Program-made: the position numbers and the translations under genes
The notes under the pieces: model-generated
What the model was told of the DNA's origin: nothing
What the model saw: the letters and a program-made list of their open reading frames with translations, nothing else
Databases searched by the model: none
NCBI GenBank assembly: GCA_013399875.1
Contig: VXAZ01007501.1
Span: 1,030,155 to 1,094,154 of the forward strand
Reading direction: 5' to 3'
Length of the DNA: 64,000 nt
Source: Gymnorhina tibicen
Taxonomy: Eukaryota > Chordata > Aves > Passeriformes > Artamidae
In this document: in pieces, positions 1 through 12,795 of the stretch
Layout of the letters: every line of letters begins with the position of its first letter
How positions within the stretch are numbered: position 1 is the stretch's first letter

Positions 1-570
1 GGCACTGAGTGCCACATCCAATCTTCTTTCAAACACATCCCGGGATGATGACTCCACCACCTCCCCAGGCAGACAATTCCAGAACTTTATCACTTTCAGT
101 AAAAAACTTTTTCCTAACATCCAACCTAAATTTCCCTTGACACAGCTTAAAGCTTGTGTCCTCTTGTTCTGTCAGTTGTTGCCTGGAAAAAGCGAGCAAC
201 CCCCACCAGACTACAACCACCTTTCAGGCAGTTGTAGAGAGTGATAAGGTCACCTCTGAGTCTCCTTCTCTCCAGGCTAAACAACTCCAGCTCCCTCAGT
301 CCTTCGTCACAGGGCTAGTGTTCCAAGCCCCTCACCAGCCTTGTTGCCCTCCTTTGGATGTGTTCAAGCATCTCCATGTCCTTCCATTATTGAGGGGCCC
401 AGAACTGGACACAGGGCTCAAGGCACAGCCTCACCAGTGCCAAGTGCAGGGGAAGAATGACTTCCCTGGTCCTGCTGGCCACACGATTTCTGATAGGGCC
501 AGGATGCCATTGGCCTTCGTGGCCACCAGGGCACACTGCTGGCTCAGGGTCAGTTGGTGATTGTGAGCCT
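1..570 (-). mobile_element. CR1 LINE fragment (3' part, cut by window edge)
   Basis: This is the 3' part of an avian CR1 retrotransposon on the minus strand. Read on the plus strand it gives the reverse complement of the CR1 tail: cctccccaggcagacaattcc, then tttttcctaacatccaacct, then the end of the second open frame. The minus-strand translation ends in a degraded C-terminal reverse-transcriptase segment ([17 protein letters not shown] at about 387-437), which resembles the CR1 '[15 protein letters not shown]' block. The extreme 3' end lies just outside the window. The element is 5'-truncated near 560-590, where similarity fades after cactgctggctca. Frameshifts show that it is dead. It lies in the same orientation as TPK1. 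The subfamily was not determined. Confidence 0.9.
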
Positions 571-3500
571 GAGCTCTGTGATATGTGGATATTGAATCTC
601 CTGACCCAGCTTTTCTGTTCAAAGTAGGATGGTAACAGAAGGTCGAGCAGGTTTCCAGTGTATAGCTGGCACTTTCTGATAACAACAGCGATTTTCACTT
701 CCAAGTGCTTCTTCCCGTTAGCCAATGTGCTTTTCCCCAACTTCCCCTCTTGCCCTCTTTCCCAAAGCTTAAGGCAGGTTTTGTTTTGCCATGGAGTGTT
801 ATCTTCAATAACCATGCTGTCCTCATGGGTCAGTTCTTCATCTTTCTGCATTTTCTAGGTAACTGAAGTACCCATTGCTACATGTGCAGCTGACAGAGGA
901 GAGCTTTAATTCACCTGCATTTTTGCTCATAATCTCTCCTCCTCTTCCATGCTTCACACTTCTTAGTTTCCTTTCAGTTATATTTGGAGTCCTTCTTCTC
1001 TTTCACCTTTTGCTTAAAAAACAGTTCCAGGTAGAAGATTTTAAGACAAAAGGGATGGAAATTTGCCTTCTCTTCATTTAGTGCAAAAGCTCCTTTACAG
1101 ATGGCCTTCTGGTTTCAACTTCTTGAGCCATTTTCCTTTTAAAATACATAAGATTTATAAATAAACACCCAACACTGAAGTACAGTACAGACCTTACAGA
1201 CTTACTGTTCATCTCCACAGCTCACCAGTCAACTTCTGATCATTCTATCCAGAAATTACTTTGGCCCCCAAATATACCAGAAATGTTTTACTGTCTACCA
1301 GAACAACACCGAAAACACGACATTGTCTCATTTCTTCAGAGACTGCATACGGAAATATTATCTGCCATCCACCAATCAGGTATACCTGGGTTTTACCATT
1401 CAAATTGCATTTTTTCCCTCATGCCCAGAAACATGAGTACAAATCAGCTGACCTTATTTTAAGTTCATTGTAAACATACAAAGTAATTTCACATTAACCT
1501 TTTTTTCTTTTTAATAACGTAATATTTCTATTTAATCCTTGCCTGCCACTTCACCGTATTTCCAGTAAAGACGTAAAAATATATCTGCATAGCAATAATA
1601 ATAATAGGCTTAGTATTTCTATTTTGCTGCCAAGTTTCTTGTACAATAGTCAACAAAGCATTTCAGTTACTCCTTGCTGACTTCATCCAATTTTCCAGCT
1701 GGGTTACATATGTTGACCAACTACCACTCCAATCCACATATTATTGTACTTCCCTCTGTTCCATGCTCTAGCCCCCAACTCGTGTCTTTATCCTTTACTA
1801 AATAAAGCAATTTTATATGCTACAGAGACATACATATGCTTATCTAACCACATTTTGCATTTAAAAATTAACTGATTTACTGGTTGAACTCAGTAGCTAA
1901 TGTTGATCACTTCTCATCACCAAGCCCTTCTGTACTTTATCATCATCTCATAACTCATTTTTATTCATACACTGAAAGAGAAAATAAACCATTTTACTTT
2001 TTTTCAAATCTAAGCATTGAACTGGAGTCAAATAGCTACAATAAAATAATAATAATAAAAAAATCTCTGAGTCTACAGTAACCCCTTATCAAAAGCTTCT
2101 TTAGCTTACTCTGGATTCAAATGCTGAACTAGTAAGGTGGCCAGTTCTGTCTGTTCCCCTTAACTTTCAGCAGTTAATATTTTAAAAAGCTTTTTTATTT
2201 ACTTTGTATGGTTTTAAACCAAACTGAGGAATTAAGAAAGTGCTATATAATTAATTTCAATTAGGTCTACTTTTCAAGAGAAATATATGAATTTATTGAA
2301 ATATAAAACGTGTGGTTTTATCTTTCAAATCAGGTTTGTTGTTTTACATTTGTGATAGTAATACAAAAGGTAGTTGCTCAATATTTATTAACTCCTGAAA
2401 AGTAGGTAGATGACACTGTATGTTTCTAAATTGGATACTCACACAAGTGTCTGACAAGCAGACTTCAAAAACTGTCTTATCTGACAACACAGCAACTGGA
2501 AGAGACCTCCTGTCTCATCACACTTGCTGCCTGCAGTCCTAGTTAACTACATCCTAAACACCCTTCCACTGAATCATCAAAGACCAAGGTTGGGCTCCCT
2601 ACACTCAAGCACATAATTTGGGGTTGAAATGTCTGGGATTTCATAGCCTGACCAAAGTAATTTTCAAGGATGGGTGCCATCTAGACAGCATGTCTCTGCA
2701 CTGCTTTACTCATTATTACACAAATACATCTAATGAATGTGTTTTTGAAGGTGCAATTTCAAAGTCTGGTTCTTCCATCAGGTTTTAATTCAGACTTTTG
2801 GTCCAACTATAATGCTCTTATTTTATCCATACCTCAGACAAAACTCTCAACAAGAAAGGCTCAGGAGCCATTATTTTAAACTAGTGAATCACTGGAAGTA
2901 GTGAGGAAAAAAATGATAGGAGAGTGGGATGGCTCGCAGTGAAAAAAAAGAAACAATCTATTAACAGATAACAAGATTGGAAGGCATTGGACCTTACAGT
3001 ACCTTCTGTGCAACTTCTTTACAAGTGAATTTAACTAAAAGAGAGGTAGTGTAAACATCAGTTATATGATTTGGGGACAGCCCATCTTTACAAATTTTTT
3101 CAGAATTTATCAAATCATGTTAGATTTACCCTAACCCTTCAAAACATCTTGAGTTTGCCACAAAAAGTACTTCACACAAATGATAAATAGTGCTCCCTAA
3201 GGGACCTTAAACTTTTCATACTATTTCATTCCCAAATCTAACCAGTCCACCACACTTTCCTCCTGCCACAGGGAATTCTGAGCTATCCGAGAGCATCTAT
3301 AAACTGTCAACCTAGACTTACATTTTTCACACTATACAGAACCAAGTTCAAGAAGAACTTGTCAAAAAATGTCAAATGCAATTATTCTTTCTCATATCAC
3401 TTTCATTCTCTATCTATGATGAATCTACTCAAACTTCAGGTCTGCAAGGCATTCAGACATAGCACTGACACATCAAAACATTAGACAGGGCTATCCTGTA

Positions 3501-6500
3501 TTCTGTACAGGAGGACACAACCACTGGAGAATCACTGACTTTCAGTGCCATGTAATCTATTTCCCTGTACAAAATTCTGAAAGCCTCACTATTTGTCATA
3601 AATCTGTCTTAAATAATTTGTCTTAAATCAGCTGAAAAGTTTGCAAGTTTATCAATTACCTCCTTTTATTAACTCTATGGGATGAACTGAGATCTTACTA
3701 TGGCTTTTGGCCTTCTCTCTGCATAGGCTGGCTTGGGGAGGACCCATCCTGAAAATCCTGTCACAGTCAGAGAACTGCCATTGACTTGGATGGGAACAGC
3801 ACTTCACACCAGGACACTGCTGCATGGCATTACACTTTATTTGGAAGCCTGGTGCTAAGGACTACAATCAACACTTCATCACAAACTGCAGTCAATTGGA
3901 ACAAACCAATTATTTTTGATGAAAAAGTGTTTGGAAAGACTTTCCAGTGAAGCAAGAAGGTTGTTTTGCACTTAAGGCACTGAAACTCTGAAGGTTCACA
4001 GCTAGAAGGGTGCTCTTCTGCAAAAAGGGAGCAAAGCAGAAAGAAACTGAGTCTGGCCACAACCAGCTATTTGCATTTCAGGGCACGTGAAAATCCACAG
4101 AAATGGTAAAACTGGAGGGGAAGGCTGTCTCTTTAGGCTGGACTGTTTCTAACTGTTCCTGGATCGTGGGATTGGCTCTTTGGCAGTCACTGTGTGCAGC
4201 CCAGGGCTGCAAACCACAGCCAGGGCAGTCCAATGAGGGTGGCACAAGGACTGAAGCATATAGAAACTCAGTAAGTAAAGGAAAGGCATGTGCTTGAATC
4301 CATAACTGCCTGGGGAGAGGAGAAGTTGGCTTGTCCAAACATGCAACAAATTACAAAAAATATTTGAAAACTTCTCCCCACCCCTATCCAAGATCAAGCC
4401 AAACATATTTTTAAGCTGGAATATGTGTGAGTTGATTCGACTGTTGTTGAGAAAAATGTCCCCTGCAACACCCTGCCCCTCAGACCACACCACACTTGCT
4501 CAAGGTTGGGTGGGATCAGAGCTCTTTTGGAATCTCAGTGGAGCTTTTAAGAAGGAAAAACACTTAAAGGAGTGTCAGACCTTCTCAACCCTCTCTCTTG
4601 TTTTATCTTATGAGTGGGAGAATATAATGAAAGTTGAACTGTGGTATTCACAGTTTCCTCCTCCCATATGGCCCACTTCTAGTCTGGGATGAACTCAGGA
4701 TATCAAGAATATAACCTTACTGAGGAAAAGATTTTTTAAATTATTCTAGAGACCTTCCCCACATTCATCTGTGAAAGCAACTGTTGGTGCCAGATCAGAA
4801 ATGCACTTCTGCAGGTATGTTAGGTATTCATTAGTACACTTATTTGCTCCAAAAACCTGCAAAAAATACAGAACATGATCCGATGCTTGAGTGTGCTCCA
4901 CCACTGTACCTGTTAGTATTTCCATTAGGAAACGTATCTTAAAGTCCCAAAGACTGTTAACTGGTTAACTGAGTTCTGGTAATGTTAACTAGCAATTTAT
5001 GGTGAATTGCCAGTTCCTTACTTGAAGGGTTATTATCAATTAACTGCAAAGTAAGTGCTTACTGAATTAGTTGTTTCAATTGGGTTAACGATTGCTTGGA
5101 CACATTATACATTACAACAGGACATGCTACAGAATTTGGACAAAATAGTCTTAACATCTGTAAATTTACTGCAAATAAATTCAAATTTCCATTGAAGTTC
5201 ATTACATTTTTAGCTCCTTGTATGACTTTTTTATTCTTCAACAGACGAATCTCCCATCAAAGCTTAGTCAAGGATGGAATAAACATATTTAAACTCCTAT
5301 TTTAACTGCAAGCAAAAAGATTTAAAAAGAAACAAACAAACAACAAGCCCCCACCAAAACCAACCACCTATCACTCCTTCCTAATAAACTGAAAATCTTA
5401 CTTTTAGATTAAAAAAATATGGTGTCCGTGTGTGTGCTTATTTTATCCCAGTCACTTCTTCACAACTGCAAAAAAGTGACAGCAGATTTAATTTGCTGAT
5501 GTGTCTGGGAAATTTTTCTATTTCTATTCAGTTCCCTTTCCTGCTCTCTGCTCCTACCTTTATTTTTCTCTCTTAAAATGCTTACCTTCTCCCAATGTTT
5601 TAAAGAGTCTCTGCTTTTTTTCTCAGTTTCCATTCCTCATTTTCCTCTCCCCAACATTTCATTTTTCTCTCTTACCTCATTTCATCACATAGGGGACTGT
5701 TTCCATTTCTAATTATAACTCCAAATCTATTCCACTTATGGAACTTGTATAATTTTTTAATCAAAGACCATCATAGCTTCTTCAACTGAAGGGAATCCAA
5801 CAGCACACCAGAATGCAAACTAACTCAGTCTTAAGACTGGCCAGATTTTAGCTCATTTTCCTGCACATCAGCTTATCAAAGCTTCATCCAAGACCTGTTT
5901 GCTGGACTCTCCTGAGCACTCAAGGAAAGCAGCAGAATTGAAACAGAAAAACAGAGCTTCAAATTCTTGCTGATTACAGGGAAAACAGCAAGGGTCCAAA
6001 AGCATATTACAGTCAGAAAAATAAAAGGAGACAGTACCAAGAAAGGTAAGTATGAGAAACACTCCAATTTGCAGAAATTTCCCTGCCTGGCTGTAATTAA
6101 AGCTGCCAGAACTGCAATTCTTTCATTCCCCTCCACCCCCTGTAATGGTATTATTTTGCCACTGATATCTTCTTTCAAAAATGACATCTTAAGTTTCCTC
6201 TTGGTATATGTGAATGTAACTTTTACCATCTTGCTCTATTTCTGAGTGTAGCTATAAAAAGAAACCTTGTATTTTGCATATTTTGAACTCAAAATTCAAT
6301 TAGTAAAAGTAACTATCTGTGCTCCAGAAGCTGCACTTAAATTTTCCTGTTGGACTCTACCTCTGTCTTGGTTTATAAATAAGCTTACACTTCCATGACT
6401 TGGTGAACTAACACAGGCAGGTTCAAATTTGGCAGCTTTAGCTCATGCTTTGTCTCACTGTAAAGCTACAAGAGCATTTAACTTCTCTACTTGGACAATA

Positions 6501-6900
6501 TGCATAATTTTCTCTCTTTTCCATTTGGTGGCTGATAGAGCACTCATCTATATGTGTGAACACAAACAGAACAAACCCAACCTTACTCCATCTGGACTGT
6601 CATCCTTGAGGTTTTGTAACTGCATTTCTGTAACTGAAGTATAAGCACCACAAGAGCAACTTTATGGAAGGTTAAGACATGCTATCCCTGGATCATGCAT
6701 CCCAATTTATTGTGCCTTTTTAAGTTCATAGTTGTATCAAAGATGAAGAAGCAAAAGTTATGGTGGCCTTGGTGAATCTGCCTCTGGAATCTGGAGGTGA
6801 AGGAGAATGATCTTGAGCAGTCCACATGCTCCTTTCAAAGCAAGGGAATGCACTCCCCAACACACTCGCTACAGTTCCCTGAAAGCATGTCAGAAGCATT

Positions 6901-6936
6901 CCTCCTCCTCCTCCTCCTCCTCCTCCTCCTCCTCCT
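6901..6936. repeat. (CCT)12 trinucleotide microsatellite
   Basis: Twelve uninterrupted CCT units, followed by ctgctcc. The run creates artificial poly-Ser open frames on the plus strand and poly-Gly or poly-Arg frames on the minus strand. None of these frames has other support as a gene. A pure run of this length is likely to vary in length between individuals. Confidence 0.97.
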
Positions 6937-7377
6937 CTGCTCCAGCTCACCCACAAACCTTCCTACTTCGAAATGAGGAACAGATTCCATCTTTTCACTC
7001 TTCTTCTGAAATAAGAGCTGACTGCTCTTTGATAAAATGCACAATAGAATCATTTGCACAGGCTGACAAGCTGCTTCTTAAAACACTTAAAAATTGTAAC
7101 ATCAGGATTTTGGGGATCTTTTCTCTTGGTTAATGATCAGGTTTGTGCACCTGTTGCTGGCCAGACTTGTGCTTTGGCTGGCTTGTGACCTGCCACACAA
7201 AAGAATCAAGTTTATACATCCCACAGGACATTTGGGCTGAACTTGAGTTTGCAGCAACATTTGATGAGCCATGAGGTTGTGGGTTCTGCAGCTTTGCTGG
7301 AATCTGCTCTAATTAGGAGTCCATAGGCAAGGGCACTGAGCCCTGTGCTCTGGGAACAATTTTCTCTTAAATTCTCT

Positions 7378-7392
7378 AAAAAAAAAAAAAAA
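7378..7392. repeat. A15 homopolymer
   Basis: Fifteen uninterrupted A residues following attctct. They are not attached to any element I recognise, so it may be an old insertion tail or simple slippage. Confidence 0.9.
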
Positions 7393-9031
7393 GGATGTAT
7401 AAATCCCATTTACATCTAAAAGGACCAATAATCTGAGTCTTCAGCCTCTAGTACCATATCAAAGTTGTCTCTTTTGTGTGCAGAGGCTTAATCAGAAAAT
7501 CACTGTTAAATTTCCTTCTCCAGATTAAGCTGTCATTGTTTAAAATACCTTTTTTTGTTCCTTGCACTAGAAATGAAGTTAATTCAATGCATTTCTATTT
7601 TTTAAACTTTCCTGTTATTTTCTCCATCACAGGCTGACAGATCAGAGTAATGACTTCTTTCAGAGATTAACACCAGATTAAATTTTTTAAAACTCTTGAA
7701 AGTAACTCAAATGTCTAATGCAATATAGATTCTACCCTTTCCCTTCCTCGGGCCATAACCAATGGAAGGGAGAAATAAATCTTATACTGCAACATAATAT
7801 TAAACTGAAATTGGATGCAAGACTAAAATACCACCACCATCATTTTTGTTATATGGTGCACTGTTTTCTTGCATATTCTACTGTCAAGCAGTTGAGCTTC
7901 AGCTAAAGCACTTGTAAGAAGAGAGCAAGCAACTCGTAACCTGAAAATTATCATTTCAAACCTAAGTAAAAGAAAGACAAACCATCTCTAATAAAAGTTT
8001 TATCTCTTAATTTCTATATACTGTCTCCAAAAGTTAAATTACAAGCAGCAAAATACTGCAAAGGAAAATAGAGTAATACTTTTTTTAAGGAATGAGAATT
8101 TGGCCAAATTCAATTCTCAAACCTCCTGGGTAAATTAGGGACTGACTCAGGCTCTAATAAACATACATAGTAGCTCTCAATGACCTCAAAACTCTCAGAA
8201 TCTCAATGATAGTACATTGATCTTACAACAGAAGTAGGACTTAGCTGTTTCTTCAGGTTCAAAAGGAGTGACGTGCAACTCGGATATAAACAGCACACAT
8301 TACTTAGAGAGTGCAGGCCTGCATAACTGAATTTGTTTTGACTTCCCCACCCCCTCCTCCCAAATCTCATCTGCATACAGATACAGCTTTTGTAACCTGC
8401 TACCTTTAGTGAAAGTGTAAAGAGTAATCTAGAACTGGACAGAGATTTTTTGGGGATTGTTTTTTAAAGGCACAGTGCAAGCCCAGAGTCCTGAAATCCT
8501 TTGCTTTAAGGAAGATTCTTTTCAACAGGACTTTCCAGACATTTTACATGTATTAACTCAGCAGGACATAAAATATCTGTATGGGCTGTACATCATTTTA
8601 GGCTGTTAATTTGATGGCATATGCCATATTCCACTGGCTTAGTTGTGCACACACCCCTACATACCAGTTGGAATGCTAGTCACTAGGCACAATCATTCCA
8701 ATACAATCAGAATGGCAGTAAAAAGGTGGTTAATGAATGTTTATCCACTCTTTATCACAATACAAGAATTCAGAAGACTCAAATATAACTACCAAAAAGT
8801 AAAGCTCAACACAAAAAAACCATCCAAAGGACAGATTTTTTTTCACTGTAAACACTTAAACTAGGGAACACATTGACAAGGGTTTGGGATTTTTTTTGTG
8901 GATACTTGCATTCTCATCTATGCAGCGTGAAGAAAAGGGAGTAGACTAATTTTGGGGAAAATTAAATCATTGTATGAAGCTATTAAACACAAAGATACCA
9001 CCTCTGACTTAGGAAATCTTTAAGCCATACA

Positions 9032-9805
9032 TTAGAGGGTGATGAAAAAGTGTATCAAAGAAGCCACTTCTGTGCATACTTTTGCTTTCAACAGTATTTT
9101 GTACTGGCCCAGCTGAATGAACCTTTGATCTGACCTAGTGTGACTGTCTGTCATGTTCACCTTTACAGATGTGCCACCAAGCACAGAATCTCTTACAAAT
9201 TTATGACATATCCGGAACATTGTGATATTGTTACTTTCATTTAGCATGAACGAGAAATCCACATAACCAGATTCACCCAGACAAGTCACTTGGAAACACG
9301 ATCTTGACAAGACCTCTGACATACTATTCAAGAATGGAACCATTTGTGAAAGCTCCTGCTGAATAATTACATGACTAATGCATACAGAAAGCTTCCAGTC
9401 TAAAATCCTAAACTGCATACAGTCATATACAGTTTGAACTATTAATAACAGGACCACCTCAGACTTATAAATTGTTTTGACTTGATGAACCTCTATATTA
9501 AGACAGTAAGGCTCTTTCAATAAACGTACATCAGTAGAAAAAAACAACTTGGATCTCAATCCAGGTGGCACACTAGGCACCTTCAACACATCAGAAGCTG
9601 AACTGAGGCAGTCATAGCATTTTTTATACTTGTCAAAGATGTCTTCAGCGGAACATATTAAACAAGGGATTGCTTGGAAGCTTAAGTAGTGAACGTCAAG
9701 CAGAAGTAGCCAGTCCAACAGCAAGATTGAATTGTTTCAGATCCACTTGCACAACTTTTACACTTCCTTCTGAAACCTTAAAACATTTCACAAAGGAATC
9801 AGGAC
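9032..9805 (-). pseudogene. Unrecognised long open frame, probably a decayed gene copy in a TPK1 intron
   Basis: The minus strand is open for about 230 codons (9724 to the stop at 9032), far longer than expected by chance in DNA this A+T-rich, so it is very likely of coding origin. Upstream a second frame, open from about 9803 to a TGA at 9696-9698, reads like protein (PDSFVKCFKVSEGSVKVVQV) and overlaps the main frame at 9699-9736. One indel there would join them into about 257 codons. No ATG suits the main frame, which starts at TTG codons. Near the N terminus it has AEDIFDKYKKCYDC, in the middle a hydrophobic-rich region with VYDCMQFRILDWKL, and at the end GQYKILLKAK. I see no signal peptide or clear transmembrane helix, and I do not recognise the family. 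An AG preceded by tttt at 9806-9807 could be a splice acceptor, so a real exon of a nested gene is the alternative. The poly(A) tail of a retrocopy is not obvious; short T runs at about 8833-8895 on the plus strand are possible relics. Confidence 0.5.
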
Positions 9806-12795
9806 CTAAAATGAACCATGTTCTTCATAGAAAACTGCTCAGTCTAATAAGAATGCTGTAAATGAATCAAGCATTTTAATATCTGAAATTTCATCTGTAT
9901 TAAAAATTAGTATTAGAAAAAAATGTAATGTTCAGGGATAAAAGATGAATTAAAATAGTCACAGAAAAACTCAATGGTTTTCTTTGTTTTAAATTATAGT
10001 AATATAACTGAGGGAAGTCAATTAACATTGTGATTTCATAAAATTATTAAAAAGTTTGGCCTTGGAAAGCAAGCAGGGAACATGGCCTAAAACATGCAGT
10101 TTATCAAGAAAGTGTAGAAGTTAAAGAGACATAAAAGCACTACATCACTTTTACAAATACATTTTGTAACTCTAATTATAGGTGCATAATTGTGGAACAA
10201 AAATACAATACTCACACCCTACCTATTAAACATTTTTACAGCCCTGATAACCATTTGCCCCGGAAATGAAAACAGGAAAGAGAAAGTGCTATATCTGCAG
10301 AACTCCCTGCAAAAATAAGCAGCTCTATGGGACTTGAAAAGAAAAGAGAATAGGAAAAGAAGTGGATTTGTAAATAAGTTCACAGCATTTAATTACAGAT
10401 CTGAAGTAGAGCCTACTAAGTCTACAGCAGCCTTTCAAGGCACATGAAGTTTGCATAGCAGGAAAGCCAGACCGGATTTTTAATAAATAGCATAGCCGGA
10501 ATTTCAAAGGGCATTGGATTCAACCTTCTGCTTCTAGGCCTAAGTACAGATTTGGTATAATTTTAGATAATGTCTTTGGACTTAAGACTTCAGAAACAGA
10601 ACCTTGTTTGAGGCATAGCAATACAAATGGCTGCTTTAACTTCAAAGCAATGTTTAAAAGGTTTCAATAATAGAAACATTCAGCTAAAGCAAGAAAAGGA
10701 TGAAACTGCAATGACAGAAATATCACCACAAATCCTCCCTGCTTTGTGCAGTGTCATTTCCAATGCACTTCAGACTGTACAGAAAAAGGATGCCAGTGCA
10801 TCTATTATGGGATCATATGAACATGCATATTTATCATGAAAGTACAAAAACTCTTCTCAATATCTATTTTAACAATGACAGAAAATACACAGACTAAAGA
10901 ATATTAAATTGCTATTCTTTATCCTTCATTTATAGTGAAGTATGATTTTTAAAAGAAATTTTAAACATGACATTTCATTTCCAGTTGTGGTCCAGTTTTA
11001 TCCAGTTTTAACATAATTTCACTCTAAGAAATGGGGGAAATCATCTCTAATATTTTAATAAATTTTAATGGAAGACTACAAGTGCATCCTTGACAAGCCA
11101 GTGAGGCAAAACCAAGACTACAGAAAATAAAAAGTAAAGCTGAATAACCTCTGACACACGCTTACTTACTCTTTCCCAAAAGGAATGCCTAACTGCTCAT
11201 TTACACATCCCACTCAGAAGTCTGTTACACAGTTACTTTCCAAAACAGAACTTTTGCCTTTAGATCTTTCACTATGGCATACTACACCTAACAGAGATAA
11301 AATTGATTTATTTGCTTCATGCTTATGAATTTTATTTAAATAAGGTTCCCCAATACAATGGTATCGTCCACCTAAAGGGAAAATGGAAACACTTGTCTTG
11401 CAATCTCTGCTCAAATAAAAACACCAGAGCAACTGGCTTAAATACATCCCTTTCAGTAAAACCCCTCAGCTTCAGGAACCTGTATATCATATATGTAGCG
11501 ACATGTATCTGTTCTTGCTTTCATCACGTAAATGAGGTAGAAAACCTTCCGAGTCCAGGAGCAACGTCCTGGCATGAAGCTGGTGTGATGAAGAGTCAGG
11601 CTGTTACTGTGTGGTGATGATGATACAACTGCTCATAGACAATGCTGCCCACAACCATTAGTTTCATACACTGAGTTTAACACACCCCACTACTTACCCA
11701 GCACTGCACTGGGCTGTCTTTGACACAAACACTTGCATATGATTATGTTTTATAGCTCAATAATTAACATCCATAAGCTTTACTGTGAAAAACTCTTCTT
11801 AAGCAGTGGCATGATATCTTCAGATCGGTAAAAGAAGTCACAATGTATTAATTTCTGCCAGTATAGGTAGCTTTTATAAAATGATAAAAACAACTGATAA
11901 AAGAGAATACTTAATACAATAATATTATCTAATGATAGTGGCTTATCTTGTCTCTGGGTGTAATCTGCACGTGGGGAAGGATGGTGTGGGAAGCAACCCA
12001 CATGATAACATGATGCTTCCCTGAAGTCAGTGGTGCTGATCCACTCACCTGAAGTTCTCCCACAGCCTGTTTTAAGCAGCCCTAATATATTTTGGGTCAT
12101 GAACACAAGCATTTCCAAAAGACAGTGACTTCGGAAACTGTCTGGACTACAGAGGATGCTTTAATGACCAAGTTGCTTTACAGGAGAAGAAATATCCACC
12201 TCTCTCCAGTTTCTGGTTTATTACATTTTTTGCTCAAGATCTCCTTAGACACTCACCTGTATTTACCATTCTAATATTCTGACTATGGGAAATTAATTAA
12301 AAAATGCAAAAAATTATTTTTCCTACCTCTTCTTCTTTCCTTCCTACCTTTTTCCTTAAGTTTGAGTACACTCAAACTTAAAATTCTAATGTCTATCTGC
12401 ATTTTCCTCAGTCTTGTATGAAGACCCCAGGCAAGGATTCTGTAGGCTAGATGATGCTGTTCATTACACCTTTACAATCCTGATGAATTACTGCTTCCTT
12501 TACAGTCTATCAGCCTGGTCCTTGCACAGATGTATTAACTCTGTATGAAGCAGAATGGTTCACTATGTGTTCATAGAGAAGATGTAAACTGCACATCACC
12601 AGTAAGATGCAACTGAGCTGACAAAAAGGATGCTATGGCCAGAAAAGTAATCCCTGTGAAAAAGGGTAATACCTACTGTATTCTTCCACCTCCTACCTGT
12701 TCCATCTCCCCTCTCTCTGTTGAATGATCCTAAACTTGCATTCTTTGGTAGGACTTACCTACCTACCAGCATGCTGTTCATATGAGCATGAACTG
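9806..12795. other. TPK1 intron sequence with one strong inverted repeat
   Basis: Featureless A+T-rich intron apart from the inverted repeat at 12356-12381. The longest open frames (about 104-112 codons near 11303-12118) show no recognisable similarity and no codon pattern that convinces me. Confidence 0.6.
12356..12381. repeat. Perfect inverted repeat, 12-bp arms, 2-bp spacer
   Basis: The left arm TTAAGTTTGAGT (12356-12367) is followed by AC and then by its exact reverse complement (12370-12381). It would form a tight hairpin or cruciform. No known element end or transcription-factor site of this exact form comes to mind, and it is not next to an exon. Confidence 0.95.

Larger units (their letters stand above)
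571..9031. other. TPK1 intron sequence, no gene recognised
   Basis: A+T-rich intronic sequence downstream of the GDFDS exon on the TPK1 strand. Many short chance open frames occur, all under 120 codons and without recognisable similarity. It holds a (CCT)12 microsatellite at 6901-6936, an A15 run at 7378-7392, a pyrimidine-rich stretch around 5540-5690 and an A/C-rich tract near 5330-5370. I looked for the next TPK1 exon (expected to encode a segment like GCEL..TPDQDHTDFTKCL) and did not find it. Confidence 0.6.

Noticed and set aside
5876..6229. 117-codon minus-strand open frame
   Set aside because: No similarity recognised and no splice or promoter context; its length is plausible by chance given the number of frames in 64 kb.
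6726..7133. Open frames with poly-Ser, poly-Gly or poly-Arg runs
   Set aside because: They are produced by reading the (CCT)12 microsatellite in different frames and have no other support.
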